Source: Bin87 sp963666865
Lineage (GTDB): Bacteria; Chloroflexota; Dehalococcoidia; Lucifugimonadales; UBA3495
Assembly (NCBI GenBank): GCA_963666865.1
Contig: OY763072.1
Span: 1,178,001-1,242,000, forward strand
Direction of reading: 5' to 3'
Length of the DNA: 64,000 nucleotides
Shown: in pieces, positions 8,070 through 16,902 of the stretch
How the letters are laid out: each line of letters opens with the position of its first letter
How positions within the stretch are numbered: the stretch's first letter is position 1
The notes under the pieces: model-generated
Seen by the model: only the letters and a program-made list of their open reading frames with translations
Database searches by the model: none
Told to the model about the DNA's origin: nothing
Program-made: the position numbers and the translations under genes

Positions 8070-8540
8070 ATGTCTCGCCGACGCCGCGCCGAACCTCGGG
8101 TAATCAAGCCCGACCCGCGCTATAACAACCTGGAACTGGCCAAGTTCATCAACCGGGTCATGCTCAAGGGCAAGAAGTCCACGGCCCAACGGGTGGTGTA
8201 CGACGCGCTGGAACTGGTGCGCCAGGACTCCAACCAGGAGCCCCTGGGCGTTTTCTCCACGGCGTTGCGCAACGCCACGCCCCTGGTGGAAGTGCGGCCC
8301 CGTCGCGTGGGCGGCGCAACCTACCAGGTGCCCGTGGAGCTGCGCACCACGCGCAGCGAGGCGTTGGCCATGCGCTGGATAATCCGGGGCGCGCGGGCCC
8401 GCAACGGTATGCGGATGGCGCGCGGCCTGGCCAACGAGTTCATGGACGCCGCCCGCGGCGAAGGCTCCGCGGTGCGCCGCAAGGATGAACTGCACCGCAT
8501 GGCCGAGGCCAACCGCGCCTTCGTACATTACCGCCGCTAA
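8070..8540 (+). CDS. rpsG: 30S ribosomal protein S7
   Basis: A 156-residue S7, the 3'-domain assembly protein of the 30S head. Recognisable segments are the N-terminal RRRRAEPR, the central VGGATYQVPVE loop and the C-terminal EDELHRMAEANRAF-type helix. Length is normal. The gap from rpsL (116 bases) contains a hairpin; a family B palindrome follows the stop. Confidence 0.96.
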   Translation: MSRRRRAEPRVIKPDPRYNNLELAKFINRVMLKGKKSTAQRVVYDALELVRQDSNQEPLGVFSTALRNATPLVEVRPRRVGGATYQVPVELRTTRSEALAMRWIIRGARARNGMRMARGLANEFMDAARGEGSAVRRKDELHRMAEANRAFVHYRR

Positions 8541-8554
8541 ACCCGTCAACCGTC

Positions 8555-8582
8555 GTAGGGGCGAATGATTATTCGCCCCTAC
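8555..8582. repeat. Family B palindrome between rpsG and fusA
   Basis: Arm GTAGGGGCGAATGA followed by TTATTCGCCCCTAC. It sits inside the ribosomal superoperon transcript, 14 bases after rpsG. Confidence 0.8.
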
Positions 8583-8625
8583 CTATGTCTCACCTACCCC
8601 CACAAAATACGCCCCAGGTACAGGT

Positions 8626-10707
8626 ATGACCGCCGTACAAACTCCCGCCCAGCAGATCCGCAACATCGGCTTCATTGCCCACATCGACGCCGGCAAGACC
8701 ACGGTGACCGAACGGGTCCTCTACCTCACCGGGCGCATCCGCAAGGTCGGCGGTGTGGACGAGGGCACCACGGCCATGGACTGGATGCCCCAGGAGAAGG
8801 AGCGCGGCATCACCATCACCGCCGCCGCCACCACCGCCTACTGGCGCGACTACCAGGTCAACATCATCGACACGCCGGGTCACGTGGACTTCACCGCCGA
8901 AGTGGAACGCAGCCTGCGGGTGCTGGACGGCGGCATTGTCGTGCTGGACGCCGTGGCCGGGGTGCAGCCGCAGTCGGAAACGGTGTGGCGACAGGCCGAC
9001 ACCTACAACGTGCCGCGCATCTGCTTCGTCAACAAGATGGACCGGGTGGGCGCGTCCTACGAGCGGACCATCGAGTCCATACGACGCCGTCTGAAAGGAA
9101 ACCCCGTGCCGGTACAGGTGCCGATTGGGGCAGAAGACGAATTTCGCGGCGTGGTCGATCTGATGGAAGGCCAGGCCGTTATGTATTCCGACGGGCGGGA
9201 CGACGTGGCCGATCCGCCGGAATTGATCCCGGTGCCGGCGGAGTACGAAAAAGCCTACCAGGACTACCGGCAGGAAATGATCGAGAAGATCGTCGAGACC
9301 GACGAGGAACTGCTCATCAAGTACCTGGAGGGCGAGGACATTTGCGCCGACGACCTGCGCTCGGCGCTGCGCAACGCCACTATCAACCAGCAGTTGGTGC
9401 CGGTGCTGTGCGGCAGCGCCATGCGCGGCAAGGGCATGGACCCCCTGCTGGACGCCATCATCTGCTACCTGCCGTCGCCGCTGGACGTTCCGGCAGTGGA
9501 AGGCACCGTGCCGGGCACCGACGACGTTGAAATTCGCGAGCCGCTGGAAAGCGAGCCGCTGTCGGCGCTGGCCTTCAAGGTGGTGGTCGATCCCTACGTG
9601 GGCCGGTTGGTGTTCCTGCGCATTTACTCGGGCAAGGTGGAATCGGGCGCGGCCGTCCGCAACGTGACCCGGGGCAACCGGGAACGCATGGGCCGGCTGC
9701 TGCGGATGCACGCCAATCACCGGGAGGAGCTGCCCCACATCACGGCCGGCAACATCTGCGCCGCCGTGGGCCTGAAGGACACCTTCACCGGCGACACCGT
9801 CTGCACCGACCACAAGCCGCTTATCCTGGAGCCGCCGCACTTCCCGGAGCCGGTGGTGTCCGTGGCCATCGAGCCGGCCACTCGCGCCGACCAGGACAAG
9901 CTGGGCGAGGCCATGCGCAAGCTGTCCGAGGAAGACCCCACTTTCGTCGTCCGTTACAACGACGAAACGGGGCAGACGGTCATCTCCGGCATGGGCGAGT
10001 TGCACCTGGAGGTCCTGGTGGATCGGATGCGGCGGGAGTTCGACGTGGAGGCCCGGGTGGGCCAACCCCGCGTCGCCTACCGCGAGGCCATCACCAAGCC
10101 GGTGCGCATCGAAGGCCGGTTCGTCCGCCAGACCGGCGGCCACGGCCAGTATGGGCACGTATGGCTGGAGCTGGAACCCCAGGAACGGGGGGCCGGCCTG
10201 GAGTTCGTGGACGGCATCGCCGGCGGCGTCATACCCCGCCAGTACATACCGGCGGTGGAGGCCGGCGTGCGGACGGGTCTGGACAATGGCCCGTTGGCCG
10301 GGTATCCTCTGGTGGATTTGAAGGTCACCCTGGTGGACGGCAGCTACCATACGGTAGACTCGTCCGAAATGGCGTTCCGGTCCGCAGCCATGATGGCGAT
10401 ACGGGACGGGACACGCCGGGCCGCGCCGGTGTTGCAGGAACCCATCTTCGCGATGGAAATCGTGACGCCGGGCGAATTCCTCAGCGAAGTGCTCAGCGAT
10501 TTGGGCGGACGTCGCGCCCAGGTGCGCAGCATCGAGGGTCTGGAAGACCTCCAGACCGTGAGCGTGATGATCCCCCTGGGAGAGACTTTCGCCTACACGA
10601 CGGCGCTGCGTTCTCTGACCCGGGGACGGGCCTCTTACACCATGGAGTTCCGGCACTATGAGCCGGTGTCCGAAAACATCGCCCGGAGCATCGCAAACAT
10701 CAGGTAG
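8626..10707 (+). CDS. fusA: Elongation factor G
   Basis: A 693-residue translational GTPase that drives translocation on the ribosome. The P-loop AHIDAGKT is at residues 18-25, switch II DTPGH at 82-86 and NKMD at 136-139. Domains II-V follow at full length, including the domain IV segment RQTGGHGQYGHV. The start follows CCCAGGT. Unlike the usual str operon, no tuf gene follows; the next gene is rpsJ. Confidence 0.97.
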   Translation: MTAVQTPAQQIRNIGFIAHIDAGKTTVTERVLYLTGRIRKVGGVDEGTTAMDWMPQEKERGITITAAATTAYWRDYQVNIIDTPGHVDFTAEVERSLRVLDGGIVVLDAVAGVQPQSETVWRQADTYNVPRICFVNKMDRVGASYERTIESIRRRLKGNPVPVQVPIGAEDEFRGVVDLMEGQAVMYSDGRDDVADPPELIPVPAEYEKAYQDYRQEMIEKIVETDEELLIKYLEGEDICADDLRSALRNATINQQLVPVLCGSAMRGKGMDPLLDAIICYLPSPLDVPAVEGTVPGTDDVEIREPLESEPLSALAFKVVVDPYVGRLVFLRIYSGKVESGAAVRNVTRGNRERMGRLLRMHANHREELPHITAGNICAAVGLKDTFTGDTVCTDHKPLILEPPHFPEPVVSVAIEPATRADQDKLGEAMRKLSEEDPTFVVRYNDETGQTVISGMGELHLEVLVDRMRREFDVEARVGQPRVAYREAITKPVRIEGRFVRQTGGHGQYGHVWLELEPQERGAGLEFVDGIAGGVIPRQYIPAVEAGVRTGLDNGPLAGYPLVDLKVTLVDGSYHTVDSSEMAFRSAAMMAIRDGTRRAAPVLQEPIFAMEIVTPGEFLSEVLSDLGGRRAQVRSIEGLEDLQTVSVMIPLGETFAYTTALRSLTRGRASYTMEFRHYEPVSENIARSIANIR

Positions 10708-10760
10708 TAGCGGCGAGCAACCGACCGCCGCAGGAAACGGGAGCTTTATCGGATTGGATT

Positions 10761-11072
10761 ATGGTCGCAAGGCAACAGATGCGGATTATCCTGAAGGCGT
10801 TTGACCACAAGATGCTGGACCAGTCCAGCGCGCAGATTGTGGAAACCGCCGAACTCACCGGGGCGCGCGTGGCTGGCCCGGTGCCTCTGCCCACGCAGAT
10901 CCGGCGTTTCTGCGTCATTCGCGGCCCCCACGTGGATAAGGACTCCCGCGAACACTTTGAAATCCGCACCCACAAGCGGCTGCTGGACATCATGGAACCC
11001 ACCAGCAAGACCATCGACGCGCTGACCCGCCTCAATATGCCGGCAGGAGTTGACATTTCCATCAAGCTCTGA
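10761..11072 (+). CDS. rpsJ: 30S ribosomal protein S10
   Basis: A 103-residue S10, which also acts in transcription antitermination as NusE. The segments RIILKAFDHKMLD, GPVPLPT and the HFEIRTHKRL helix are all as expected. ATG 10761 gives the usual short basic N-terminus. It lies 53 bases after fusA, the place where tuf would normally stand. Confidence 0.95.
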   Translation: MVARQQMRIILKAFDHKMLDQSSAQIVETAELTGARVAGPVPLPTQIRRFCVIRGPHVDKDSREHFEIRTHKRLLDIMEPTSKTIDALTRLNMPAGVDISIKL

Positions 11073-11174
11073 TTGGGCTTGAAACAATAGTAGCCCCGTC
11101 GTAAAATTGCAGTTCCGGTTGGCGGCAGGCCACAAGCCACCGCCGCCGTTTTATCTGGTGAATAGGCAAACAAA

Positions 11175-11804
11175 ATGCTCAAGGCGTTTCTCGGCAAGAA
11201 AATCGGCATGACCCAGGTGTTCAACGACGCCGGACAGGTGGTGCCCGTAACCGTAATTGAGGCCGGCCCCTGCGCCGTTACCCAGATCCGCACCGTGGAG
11301 AGAGACGGTTACGAATCGGTGCAGCTGGGATTTGGCCGAGTGCGCAAGCCCAACAAACCCGAGGCCGGCCACCTGCGGGGCAGCCAGATCGGACGGCGGC
11401 TGCAGGAAGTCCGCGCCGACAGCGTGGGCGAGTACGAAGTTGGTCAAACGGTGTCGGTGGATATCTTCGAGCCGGGCGAAATCGTGGACGTGATCGGCAA
11501 GTCCAAGGGACGCGGTTTCGCCGGCACCATGAAGCGACACGGCTTCGGCGGCGGCCCCCGGACCCACGGTCAGTCGGACCGGCAGCGGGCTCCCGGATCC
11601 ATCGGCGGCGGCACCACGCCCGGCAAGGTGTTCAAGGGCCTGAAAATGGCCGGACACATGGGCAACCGCAAGGTGACTACCAAAGGTCTGGAAGTAGTGC
11701 GCGTGGACGCCGAACGAAATCTGCTGATGGTCAAGGGCGGCGTGCCCGGCGCGCCCAACAGCCCCGTTACCATCCGCAAGACGGGAAGGAGTCGGGCCAA
11801 CTAG
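11175..11804 (+). CDS. rplC: 50S ribosomal protein L3
   Basis: A 209-residue L3, an early assembly protein reaching to the peptidyl-transferase centre. Typical start KAFLGKKIGMTQVF; the central loop with the conserved GGGPRTHGQSDRQRAPGSIG stretch carries the modified-Gln region; C-terminal GVPGAPN is present. A family A repeat cluster follows the stop by 3 bases. Confidence 0.96.
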   Translation: MLKAFLGKKIGMTQVFNDAGQVVPVTVIEAGPCAVTQIRTVERDGYESVQLGFGRVRKPNKPEAGHLRGSQIGRRLQEVRADSVGEYEVGQTVSVDIFEPGEIVDVIGKSKGRGFAGTMKRHGFGGGPRTHGQSDRQRAPGSIGGGTTPGKVFKGLKMAGHMGNRKVTTKGLEVVRVDAERNLLMVKGGVPGAPNSPVTIRKTGRSRAN

Positions 11805-11807
11805 GAC

Positions 11808-11880
11808 GTGGATTCCGGCTTTCGCCGGAATGACGAAAGAGAATGCCGGAATGACGAGTGAGCAAGCCGGAATGACGAAG
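11808..11880. repeat. Family A repeat cluster between rplC and rplD
   Basis: One hairpin unit (GGATTCCGGCTTTCGCCGG with AATGACGAA) followed by two GCCGGAATGACG half units. The cluster occupies most of the gap between the two genes. Confidence 0.75.
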
Positions 11881-11905
11881 TAGTGGCGAAGGAATTATCC
11901 CTGAA

Positions 11906-12571
11906 ATGGAACTCCCCGTATTGAACACCCAGGGCAACGCCGTTGGATCCGTTGAGATTGATGATGGCGTATTCGACGTGCCGATGAACCCCACGCTGGT
12001 TCACCAGGCCATGGTGATTTACCAGCTCAACCAGCGCCAGGGCACTCATTCGACCCGTACCCGCGCCGAAGTGTCGGGCGGCGGACGCAAGCCCTGGATA
12101 CAGAAGCATACCGGCCGCGCTCGCCAGGGCAGCATACGCTCCCCACAATGGCGACACGGCGGTATTGCCTTCGGCCCCAAACCCCGCGACTATCGTAAAG
12201 CCTTGCCTCGCGCCATGCGTCGCAAGGCTTTGCAGTGCGTGTTATCCGAGAAGATCCGCAACGACCGGCTCATCTGCGTTGATACGCTGGACGGGCTGGA
12301 CGGGCGCACCAAGTCGATGAAGCAGGTGCTGGAAAACCTGGACATCGGCGGCTCGGTGCTGGTGGTCACGGCGGAAGCGCAGCAGAACGTGGCCCGGGCC
12401 GGCGGCAACCTGAAACAGGTCTGGACGCTGCCGTCGGATCTGGTAAACGCCAACGATGTCCTCAAGCGGCAGACCGTGCTGGTCACCGCCGACGCCATCC
12501 AGCGCATCGCCGCGCTCTGCACGGCGCCTCGATACCGCGCCCGCCGGGCGGCCAGCGAGGAGGCGGAATAA
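11906..12571 (+). CDS. rplD: 50S ribosomal protein L4
   Basis: A 221-residue L4. The long exit-tunnel loop (TRTRAEVSGGGRKPWIQKHT) and the following GRARQGSIRSPQWRHGG are conserved. In many bacteria L4 represses its own operon, but no leader structure for that was recognised here. The stop overlaps the start of rplW (TAATG). Confidence 0.95.
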   Translation: MELPVLNTQGNAVGSVEIDDGVFDVPMNPTLVHQAMVIYQLNQRQGTHSTRTRAEVSGGGRKPWIQKHTGRARQGSIRSPQWRHGGIAFGPKPRDYRKALPRAMRRKALQCVLSEKIRNDRLICVDTLDGLDGRTKSMKQVLENLDIGGSVLVVTAEAQQNVARAGGNLKQVWTLPSDLVNANDVLKRQTVLVTADAIQRIAALCTAPRYRARRAASEEAE

Positions 12572-12855
12572 TGAACATCAGCGACGTGCTGCTGCGCCCG
12601 ACCATCACCGAAAAAAGCACCCTCCTCCAGGAGGACGGGCAGTACACCTTCGAGGTAGCGCCCAAGGCCAACAAGACCCTGGTGAAGCAGGCTGTTGAAG
12701 AGAACTTCAACGTGAAGGTCCTCAGCGTCAACATCACCGTCAACCGGGGCAAGCGCAAGCGGTATGGCCCCCGGTTCAAGAAGCGGCCCGATGTCAAGAA
12801 GGCCGTGGTGACGTTGGAACCGGGAGACCGCATCAACCTGATCGAGGGCCTGTAA
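12571..12855 (+). CDS. rplW: 50S ribosomal protein L23
   Basis: A 94-residue L23 at the exit of the peptide tunnel, where trigger factor and SRP dock. The VLLRPTITEKST start and VNITVNRGKRKRYG loop are recognisable. Its ATG overlaps the stop of rplD, and rplB follows after two bases. Confidence 0.95.
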   Translation: MNISDVLLRPTITEKSTLLQEDGQYTFEVAPKANKTLVKQAVEENFNVKVLSVNITVNRGKRKRYGPRFKKRPDVKKAVVTLEPGDRINLIEGL

Positions 12856-12857
12856 TT

Positions 12858-13694
12858 ATGCCTCTGAAGAACTTGCGACCCATAACCCCGGGGACACGGA
12901 ACGCGGTGCGGCCCTCCTTTGAGGAGATCACCACCAAGAAGCCGGAGAAGTCGCTGCTGGAACCCCTGCAGAAGCGCGGGGGACGAAACAACAAGGGCCG
13001 CATCACCGCCTACCATCGCGGCGGCGGGCCGCGGCGGATGTACCGGCGCATCGACTTCAAGCGGAAGAAGGACGGCGTGCCGGCCACCGTCAAGTCTATT
13101 GAGTACGATCCCAACCGCACCACGCGCATCGCCCTGATCCACTACGCCGACGGGGAGAAGTCCTACATCCTCGCGCCGGTGAACCTGTCGGTGGGCGACC
13201 GGGTTGAATCCGGCCCCAGCGCGGAAATCAGCGCCGGCAACACGCTTCCCTTGCGCAACATCCCCACCGGAACCGTGGTGCACAACCTGGAACTCACCCC
13301 CGGCCGGGGGGGCCAACTGGTGCGCGGCGCCGGCACCGGAGCGCAAGTGCTGTCCCGGGAGGGCGATTACGTGCTGATCCGCCTGCCCTCCGGCGAGATG
13401 CGGCGCATCCTGCTGAACTGCCGGGCCAGCGTAGGCCAGTTGTCCAATCCCGATCACAAGAACGAGAGCCTGGGCAAGGCCGGCGCCAAGCGGCACCTGG
13501 GCCGCCGCCCCCACGTGCGCGGCGTCGCCAAGAACCCGGTGGACCACCCCCACGGAGGCGGCGAGGGACGCTCCCCCATCGGGATGCCCGGCCCCAAGTC
13601 GCCCTGGGGCAAACCCACCCTGGGCCACAAGACCCGCAACAAGAAGAAGACCTCCAGCCGTTTCATAATCCGCGGACGACGCTCGCGGCGTTAG
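12858..13694 (+). CDS. rplB: 50S ribosomal protein L2
   Basis: A 278-residue L2, needed for subunit joining and peptidyl-transferase activity. Conserved blocks include GRNNKGRITAYHRGGG, the SH3-like centre, and the C-terminal HPHGGGEGRSPIG with the histidine close to the catalytic centre. Length is standard. Confidence 0.97.
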   Translation: MPLKNLRPITPGTRNAVRPSFEEITTKKPEKSLLEPLQKRGGRNNKGRITAYHRGGGPRRMYRRIDFKRKKDGVPATVKSIEYDPNRTTRIALIHYADGEKSYILAPVNLSVGDRVESGPSAEISAGNTLPLRNIPTGTVVHNLELTPGRGGQLVRGAGTGAQVLSREGDYVLIRLPSGEMRRILLNCRASVGQLSNPDHKNESLGKAGAKRHLGRRPHVRGVAKNPVDHPHGGGEGRSPIGMPGPKSPWGKPTLGHKTRNKKKTSSRFIIRGRRSRR

Positions 13695-13757
13695 GCTGGC
13701 TGGCTAATCCAATACATACACGTACCCGCCGGGGTACTGCAGGCAGTCATTGTCACC

Positions 13758-14042
13758 ATGTCAAGATCAGTAAAGAAGGGACCTTACGTCCACCCCAAGC
13801 TGCTCAAGAAGGTCAACCGGGTTCGCGAATCCGGCGAGGCCACCGTAATCCGAACCTGGTCGCGGGACTCGATGATCATGCCCGAAATGGTCGGGCTGAA
13901 CTTTGGCGTCCACGACGGCCGGCGCCACGTTCCGGTGTTCATCACCGAGAACATGGTGGGGCATCGCCTGGGCGAGTTCGCGCCGACGCGGACCTACCGG
14001 GGCCACGTGGCCCGGTCGGAACGCTCCAGCCGGTCGAGGTGA
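13758..14042 (+). CDS. rpsS: 30S ribosomal protein S19
   Basis: A 94-residue S19, which contacts S13 in the head of the 30S subunit. It shows the standard SRSVKKGPYVHPKLLKKV start and the GHRLGEFAPTRTYRGH motif. The 63-base gap after rplB holds only a small GTACCC/GGGTAC inverted repeat. Confidence 0.96.
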   Translation: MSRSVKKGPYVHPKLLKKVNRVRESGEATVIRTWSRDSMIMPEMVGLNFGVHDGRRHVPVFITENMVGHRLGEFAPTRTYRGHVARSERSSRSR

Positions 14043-14046
14043 CGCC

Positions 14047-14391
14047 ATGCCAGCAGTGAGAGCAATGGCCAAAGGGGTGGGGGCCTCTCCCAAGCGGCTC
14101 AAGCCGATCATGGACGCCGTGCGCGGCATGATGGTCAACGACGCCCTGGATCACCTCAGCCTGATGACTTCGCCCTGGGCGCGCTCGGTGGCCAAGGTGG
14201 TGCAGTCAGCGGCCTCCAACGCCGAAAACAACGAATTCATGAACCGCAACGACCTGCACATCACGCGCATCTCCGCAGACCAGGCGACTCCGCTCAAACG
14301 TTATCGCCCGCGCGCCAGGGGCCGGATTGGCCGGGTTACCCGCCGCTCCAGCCACATCATCATCGAAGTGGACGAGGTAGAGGAGGAATAA
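14047..14391 (+). CDS. rplV: 50S ribosomal protein L22
   Basis: A 114-residue L22, whose beta-hairpin lines the exit tunnel. ATG 14047 is four bases after the rpsS stop. Seen are ASPKRLKPIMDAVRG, a central SAASNAENN segment and the hairpin PRARGRIGRVTRRSSHI. The C-terminus is a short acidic tail (EVDEVEEE), part of a trend in this operon. Confidence 0.95.
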   Translation: MPAVRAMAKGVGASPKRLKPIMDAVRGMMVNDALDHLSLMTSPWARSVAKVVQSAASNAENNEFMNRNDLHITRISADQATPLKRYRPRARGRIGRVTRRSSHIIIEVDEVEEE

Positions 14392-14394
14392 TCC

Positions 14395-15132
14395 ATGGGA
14401 CATAAAACCCACCCCTTCGGCTTCCGGCTGGGTATTATCAAGGACTGGAAAACCCACTGGTACGCCAATAACGGGTCGCAGTACCGGAACAGCGTGCAGC
14501 AGGACCTTGGGCTGCGCCGGGCCATCCACGACGAATACGCCGCTTTCTCCGACGCCGGCATTGCGAAGATCGAGATCGACCGCACTGCCCAAGAGACCAT
14601 TGTCAACATCCATTCGGCCCGCCCTGGCATCCTCATCGGCAGGGACGGAGACCGGGTAAAGGGCCTGCGCTCCCGGCTGGAGACCATGAACAGCGGCCTG
14701 CTCCGGCTCAACATCATCGAGATTGAGCAGCCCGAAATGGACCCGTACCTGGTGGGTAGGAACATCGCGGACCAGCTCAGCCGGCGCGTCGCCTATCGCC
14801 GCGCCATGCGTCAGGCGGCCCTGCGCACCATGCAGGCCGGCGCGGAAGGCATCAAGATCATCACTAAAGGCCGCATCTCCGGCGCCGAAATCGCCCGCAC
14901 CGAAAAGCTGATGATGGGGCAGGTGCCCCTCCATACCCTGCGGGCCGACATCGACTACGCCCTGGCCGAGGCGCACACCGCCATGGGGCGCATCGGCATC
15001 AAGGTCTGGATCTACAAGGGCCAGATCATGCCGTCGGCGGCGGAAGAGGACGGCGAGCTGGAAAGCATCGAGTTTCGCGTCACCAGCCAGGACGCCGAAG
15101 CCGACCTGGCGGCGGCGGAATTGGACATTTAG
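14395..15132 (+). CDS. rpsC: 30S ribosomal protein S3
   Basis: A 245-residue S3 at the mRNA entry site. It has the N-terminal GHKTHPFGFRLG, a KH domain with the PGILIGRDGDRVKGL loop (GxxG type), and the C-terminal domain ending in GIKVWIYKGQIMP. The last ~25 residues are an acidic extension (Glu/Asp/Ala). Confidence 0.96.
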   Translation: MGHKTHPFGFRLGIIKDWKTHWYANNGSQYRNSVQQDLGLRRAIHDEYAAFSDAGIAKIEIDRTAQETIVNIHSARPGILIGRDGDRVKGLRSRLETMNSGLLRLNIIEIEQPEMDPYLVGRNIADQLSRRVAYRRAMRQAALRTMQAGAEGIKIITKGRISGAEIARTEKLMMGQVPLHTLRADIDYALAEAHTAMGRIGIKVWIYKGQIMPSAAEEDGELESIEFRVTSQDAEADLAAAELDI

Positions 15133-15144
15133 TCGCCTCTTTCT

Positions 15145-15172
15145 CGTCATTCCGGCGACAGCCGGAATCCAG
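15145..15172. repeat. Family A repeat between rpsC and rplP
   Basis: CGTCATTCCGGCGACAGCCG followed by GAATCCAG, with a slightly changed loop. Orientation is opposite to most copies in the superoperon. Confidence 0.7.
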
Positions 15173-15194
15173 ACTGATTACGGAGATTACCACC

Positions 15195-15638
15195 ATGCTG
15201 CAGCCCAAGAGGACGAAATACCGGAAGATGGGTCGGGGCAAGCGCCGGGGAAACGCTACCACCGGAAACACGGTGGAGTTCGGCGAGATTGGCCTGAAGG
15301 CAATGAGTCCGGAGTGGATCACGGCCCGGCAGATCGAGTCGGCCCGTATTGCCATCTCCCGCCACCTGCAACGGGGCGGACGCACCTGGATCCGCATTTT
15401 CCCCGACAAGCCCGTGTCCAAGAAACCGGCGGAAGTCCGCATGGGCGGCGGCAAGGCAGCCAACGACCACTGGGTGGCCGTGGTCAAGCCGGGCCGGATC
15501 ATGTTTGAGGTGGGTGGAGTGCCCATCCAACAGGCTGAAGAAGCCCTCCAGCGGGCCGCCCACAAGCTGCCCATTCCCACCAAGGTGGTGTACCGCGACC
15601 GGGTCAACTCCCTGCTCAGTGGTACCGCCGGAGGTTAG
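15195..15638 (+). CDS. rplP: 50S ribosomal protein L16
   Basis: A 147-residue L16 near the A-site tRNA elbow. Conserved features are MLQPKRTKYRKMGRG, the ITARQIESARIAISR stretch with the Arg that is hydroxylated in some bacteria, and RVNSLL near the end. Its start follows the gap containing a family A repeat. Confidence 0.96.
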   Translation: MLQPKRTKYRKMGRGKRRGNATTGNTVEFGEIGLKAMSPEWITARQIESARIAISRHLQRGGRTWIRIFPDKPVSKKPAEVRMGGGKAANDHWVAVVKPGRIMFEVGGVPIQQAEEALQRAAHKLPIPTKVVYRDRVNSLLSGTAGG

Positions 15639-15643
15639 CCGTC

Positions 15644-15835
15644 ATGGAGATGTACGAAATCCGCGCGCTGACCGACGATCAGATCCGGGAGGAACTGGAG
15701 AAATCCCGCAAGGAGCTGATGAACCTGCGCTTTCGGGACGCTACCAACCAGCTCACGGACACCAACCAGCCCCGCAAGACCCGCAAGGACATTGCCAGGA
15801 TGCTGACCTGCCTGCGGGAGCGGGAGTTGGAATAG
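15644..15835 (+). CDS. rpmC: 50S ribosomal protein L29
   Basis: A 63-residue two-helix protein of the 50S subunit beside the tunnel exit. The ELRKELMNLRF-type motif (here EKSRKELMNLRFRDATNQ) identifies it. Five bases separate it from rplP, and rpsQ follows after 15. Confidence 0.9.
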   Translation: MEMYEIRALTDDQIREELEKSRKELMNLRFRDATNQLTDTNQPRKTRKDIARMLTCLRERELE

Positions 15836-15850
15836 AAGGAATATCAGGCA

Positions 15851-16243
15851 ATGGCCAAAGCAATGCGCAAAGTTCGGGTGGGCGCCGTGGTGAGCACCCG
15901 GATGGACAAAACCGCCGTGGTGGAATTGGTGTGGAAACAGCGCCACCGCATCTATCGCAAGCAGATGCGCCGGGTGACCCGTTTCTACGTCCATGACCCG
16001 AACCACCAGTGCCGGATTGGCGATACGGTGCGAATCCAGGAAACCCGACCCATCTCCCGCACCAAACACTGGAGACTGCTGGAAGTCCTGGCCCGGCGGG
16101 AAGTTGCCGAGGTCCGCGCCATTGATCTGGAAGGCGACGCGGTGATCGAACCCATTGCCGGGGAATCCGACTACATCAGCCCTGAGGCGGCGGACGACGT
16201 TGCTGTTGCCATTGACGATACCGATGATGACGAGGATGCGTAG
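15851..16243 (+). CDS. rpsQ: 30S ribosomal protein S17 with acidic C-terminal extension
   Basis: The first ~83 residues are a normal S17 OB-fold: VGAVVSTRMDKTAVV, an HDPNHQCRIGD loop and RPISRTKHWRL. About 47 extra residues follow, strongly acidic at the end (DDTDDDEDA), where most S17 proteins stop. S17 binds 16S rRNA early in assembly; the role of the tail is unknown. The next gene, rplN, begins at the base after the stop. Confidence 0.92.
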   Translation: MAKAMRKVRVGAVVSTRMDKTAVVELVWKQRHRIYRKQMRRVTRFYVHDPNHQCRIGDTVRIQETRPISRTKHWRLLEVLARREVAEVRAIDLEGDAVIEPIAGESDYISPEAADDVAVAIDDTDDDEDA

Positions 16244-16612
16244 ATGATTCAGAGTTACACCAGGCTGCACGTGGCCGACAACAGCGGCGCGCGACGCATC
16301 CGACTCATCAACATACCGGGATCCAGCCGCCGCAAGTACGCGTCGGTGGGCGACATCGTGGTCTGCACGGTGCGGGAGGCGATCCCCAATTCGCCGGTGC
16401 GGAAAGGAACGGTGGTCAAGGCAGTGGTGGTCCGGCAGGCGGCGCCCCTGCTGCGGCCCGACGGCACCTACATCAAGTTCGACGACAACGCCGCCGTGCT
16501 CATCAACGACAACCAGCTGCCCCGGGGCACCCGCATTTTCGGCCCCGTAGCGCGGGAACTGCGGGACAAGGGCTTCATGCGCATCGTGTCCCTGGCTCCG
16601 GAGGTGGTGTGA
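16244..16612 (+). CDS. rplN: 50S ribosomal protein L14
   Basis: A 122-residue L14 of the subunit interface. It has MIQSYTRLHVADNSGARRI, VVKAVVVRQ and the C-terminal RELRDKGFMRIVSLAPEVV. No gap separates it from rpsQ, and its stop overlaps the rplX start (TGATG). Confidence 0.97.
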   Translation: MIQSYTRLHVADNSGARRIRLINIPGSSRRKYASVGDIVVCTVREAIPNSPVRKGTVVKAVVVRQAAPLLRPDGTYIKFDDNAAVLINDNQLPRGTRIFGPVARELRDKGFMRIVSLAPEVV

Positions 16613-16884
16613 TGGCGAAGACCAAGATCCGCCGGGGCGACGACGTCCTCGTCATTGCCGGCAAGGACAAGGGCCGGACGGGGCGCGTGCTGGGCATGAT
16701 CCCCGAAAAGAACCGTGTTGTGGTCGAGGGCGTGAACGTCGTCACCAAGCACTACAAGCCCAGGCCCGGCATCCGACAAGGTGGCCGCGTCCAGCAGGAA
16801 GCGTCCATCCACATCTCCAACGTCAAGCTCATCCAGAGCAACTACACCGAACCCGCCAGCCAGTTCCGCAACCGGGACGAGTAA
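16612..16884 (+). CDS. rplX: 50S ribosomal protein L24
   Basis: A 90-residue L24, an assembly initiator at the tunnel exit, with the KOW motif (GDDVLVIAGKDKGRTGRVL). ATG 16612 overlaps the stop of rplN; a GTG one codon earlier is possible but less likely. Confidence 0.94.
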   Translation: MAKTKIRRGDDVLVIAGKDKGRTGRVLGMIPEKNRVVVEGVNVVTKHYKPRPGIRQGGRVQQEASIHISNVKLIQSNYTEPASQFRNRDE

Positions 16885-16902
16885 CACGGGCGAGTGAGCA
16901 TC

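Noticed and set aside
8590..10656. Very long open frame on the minus strand opposite fusA
   Set aside because: It is an antisense shadow: low-complexity His/Arg/Gly composition, no family likeness, and fully covered by the clear fusA gene.
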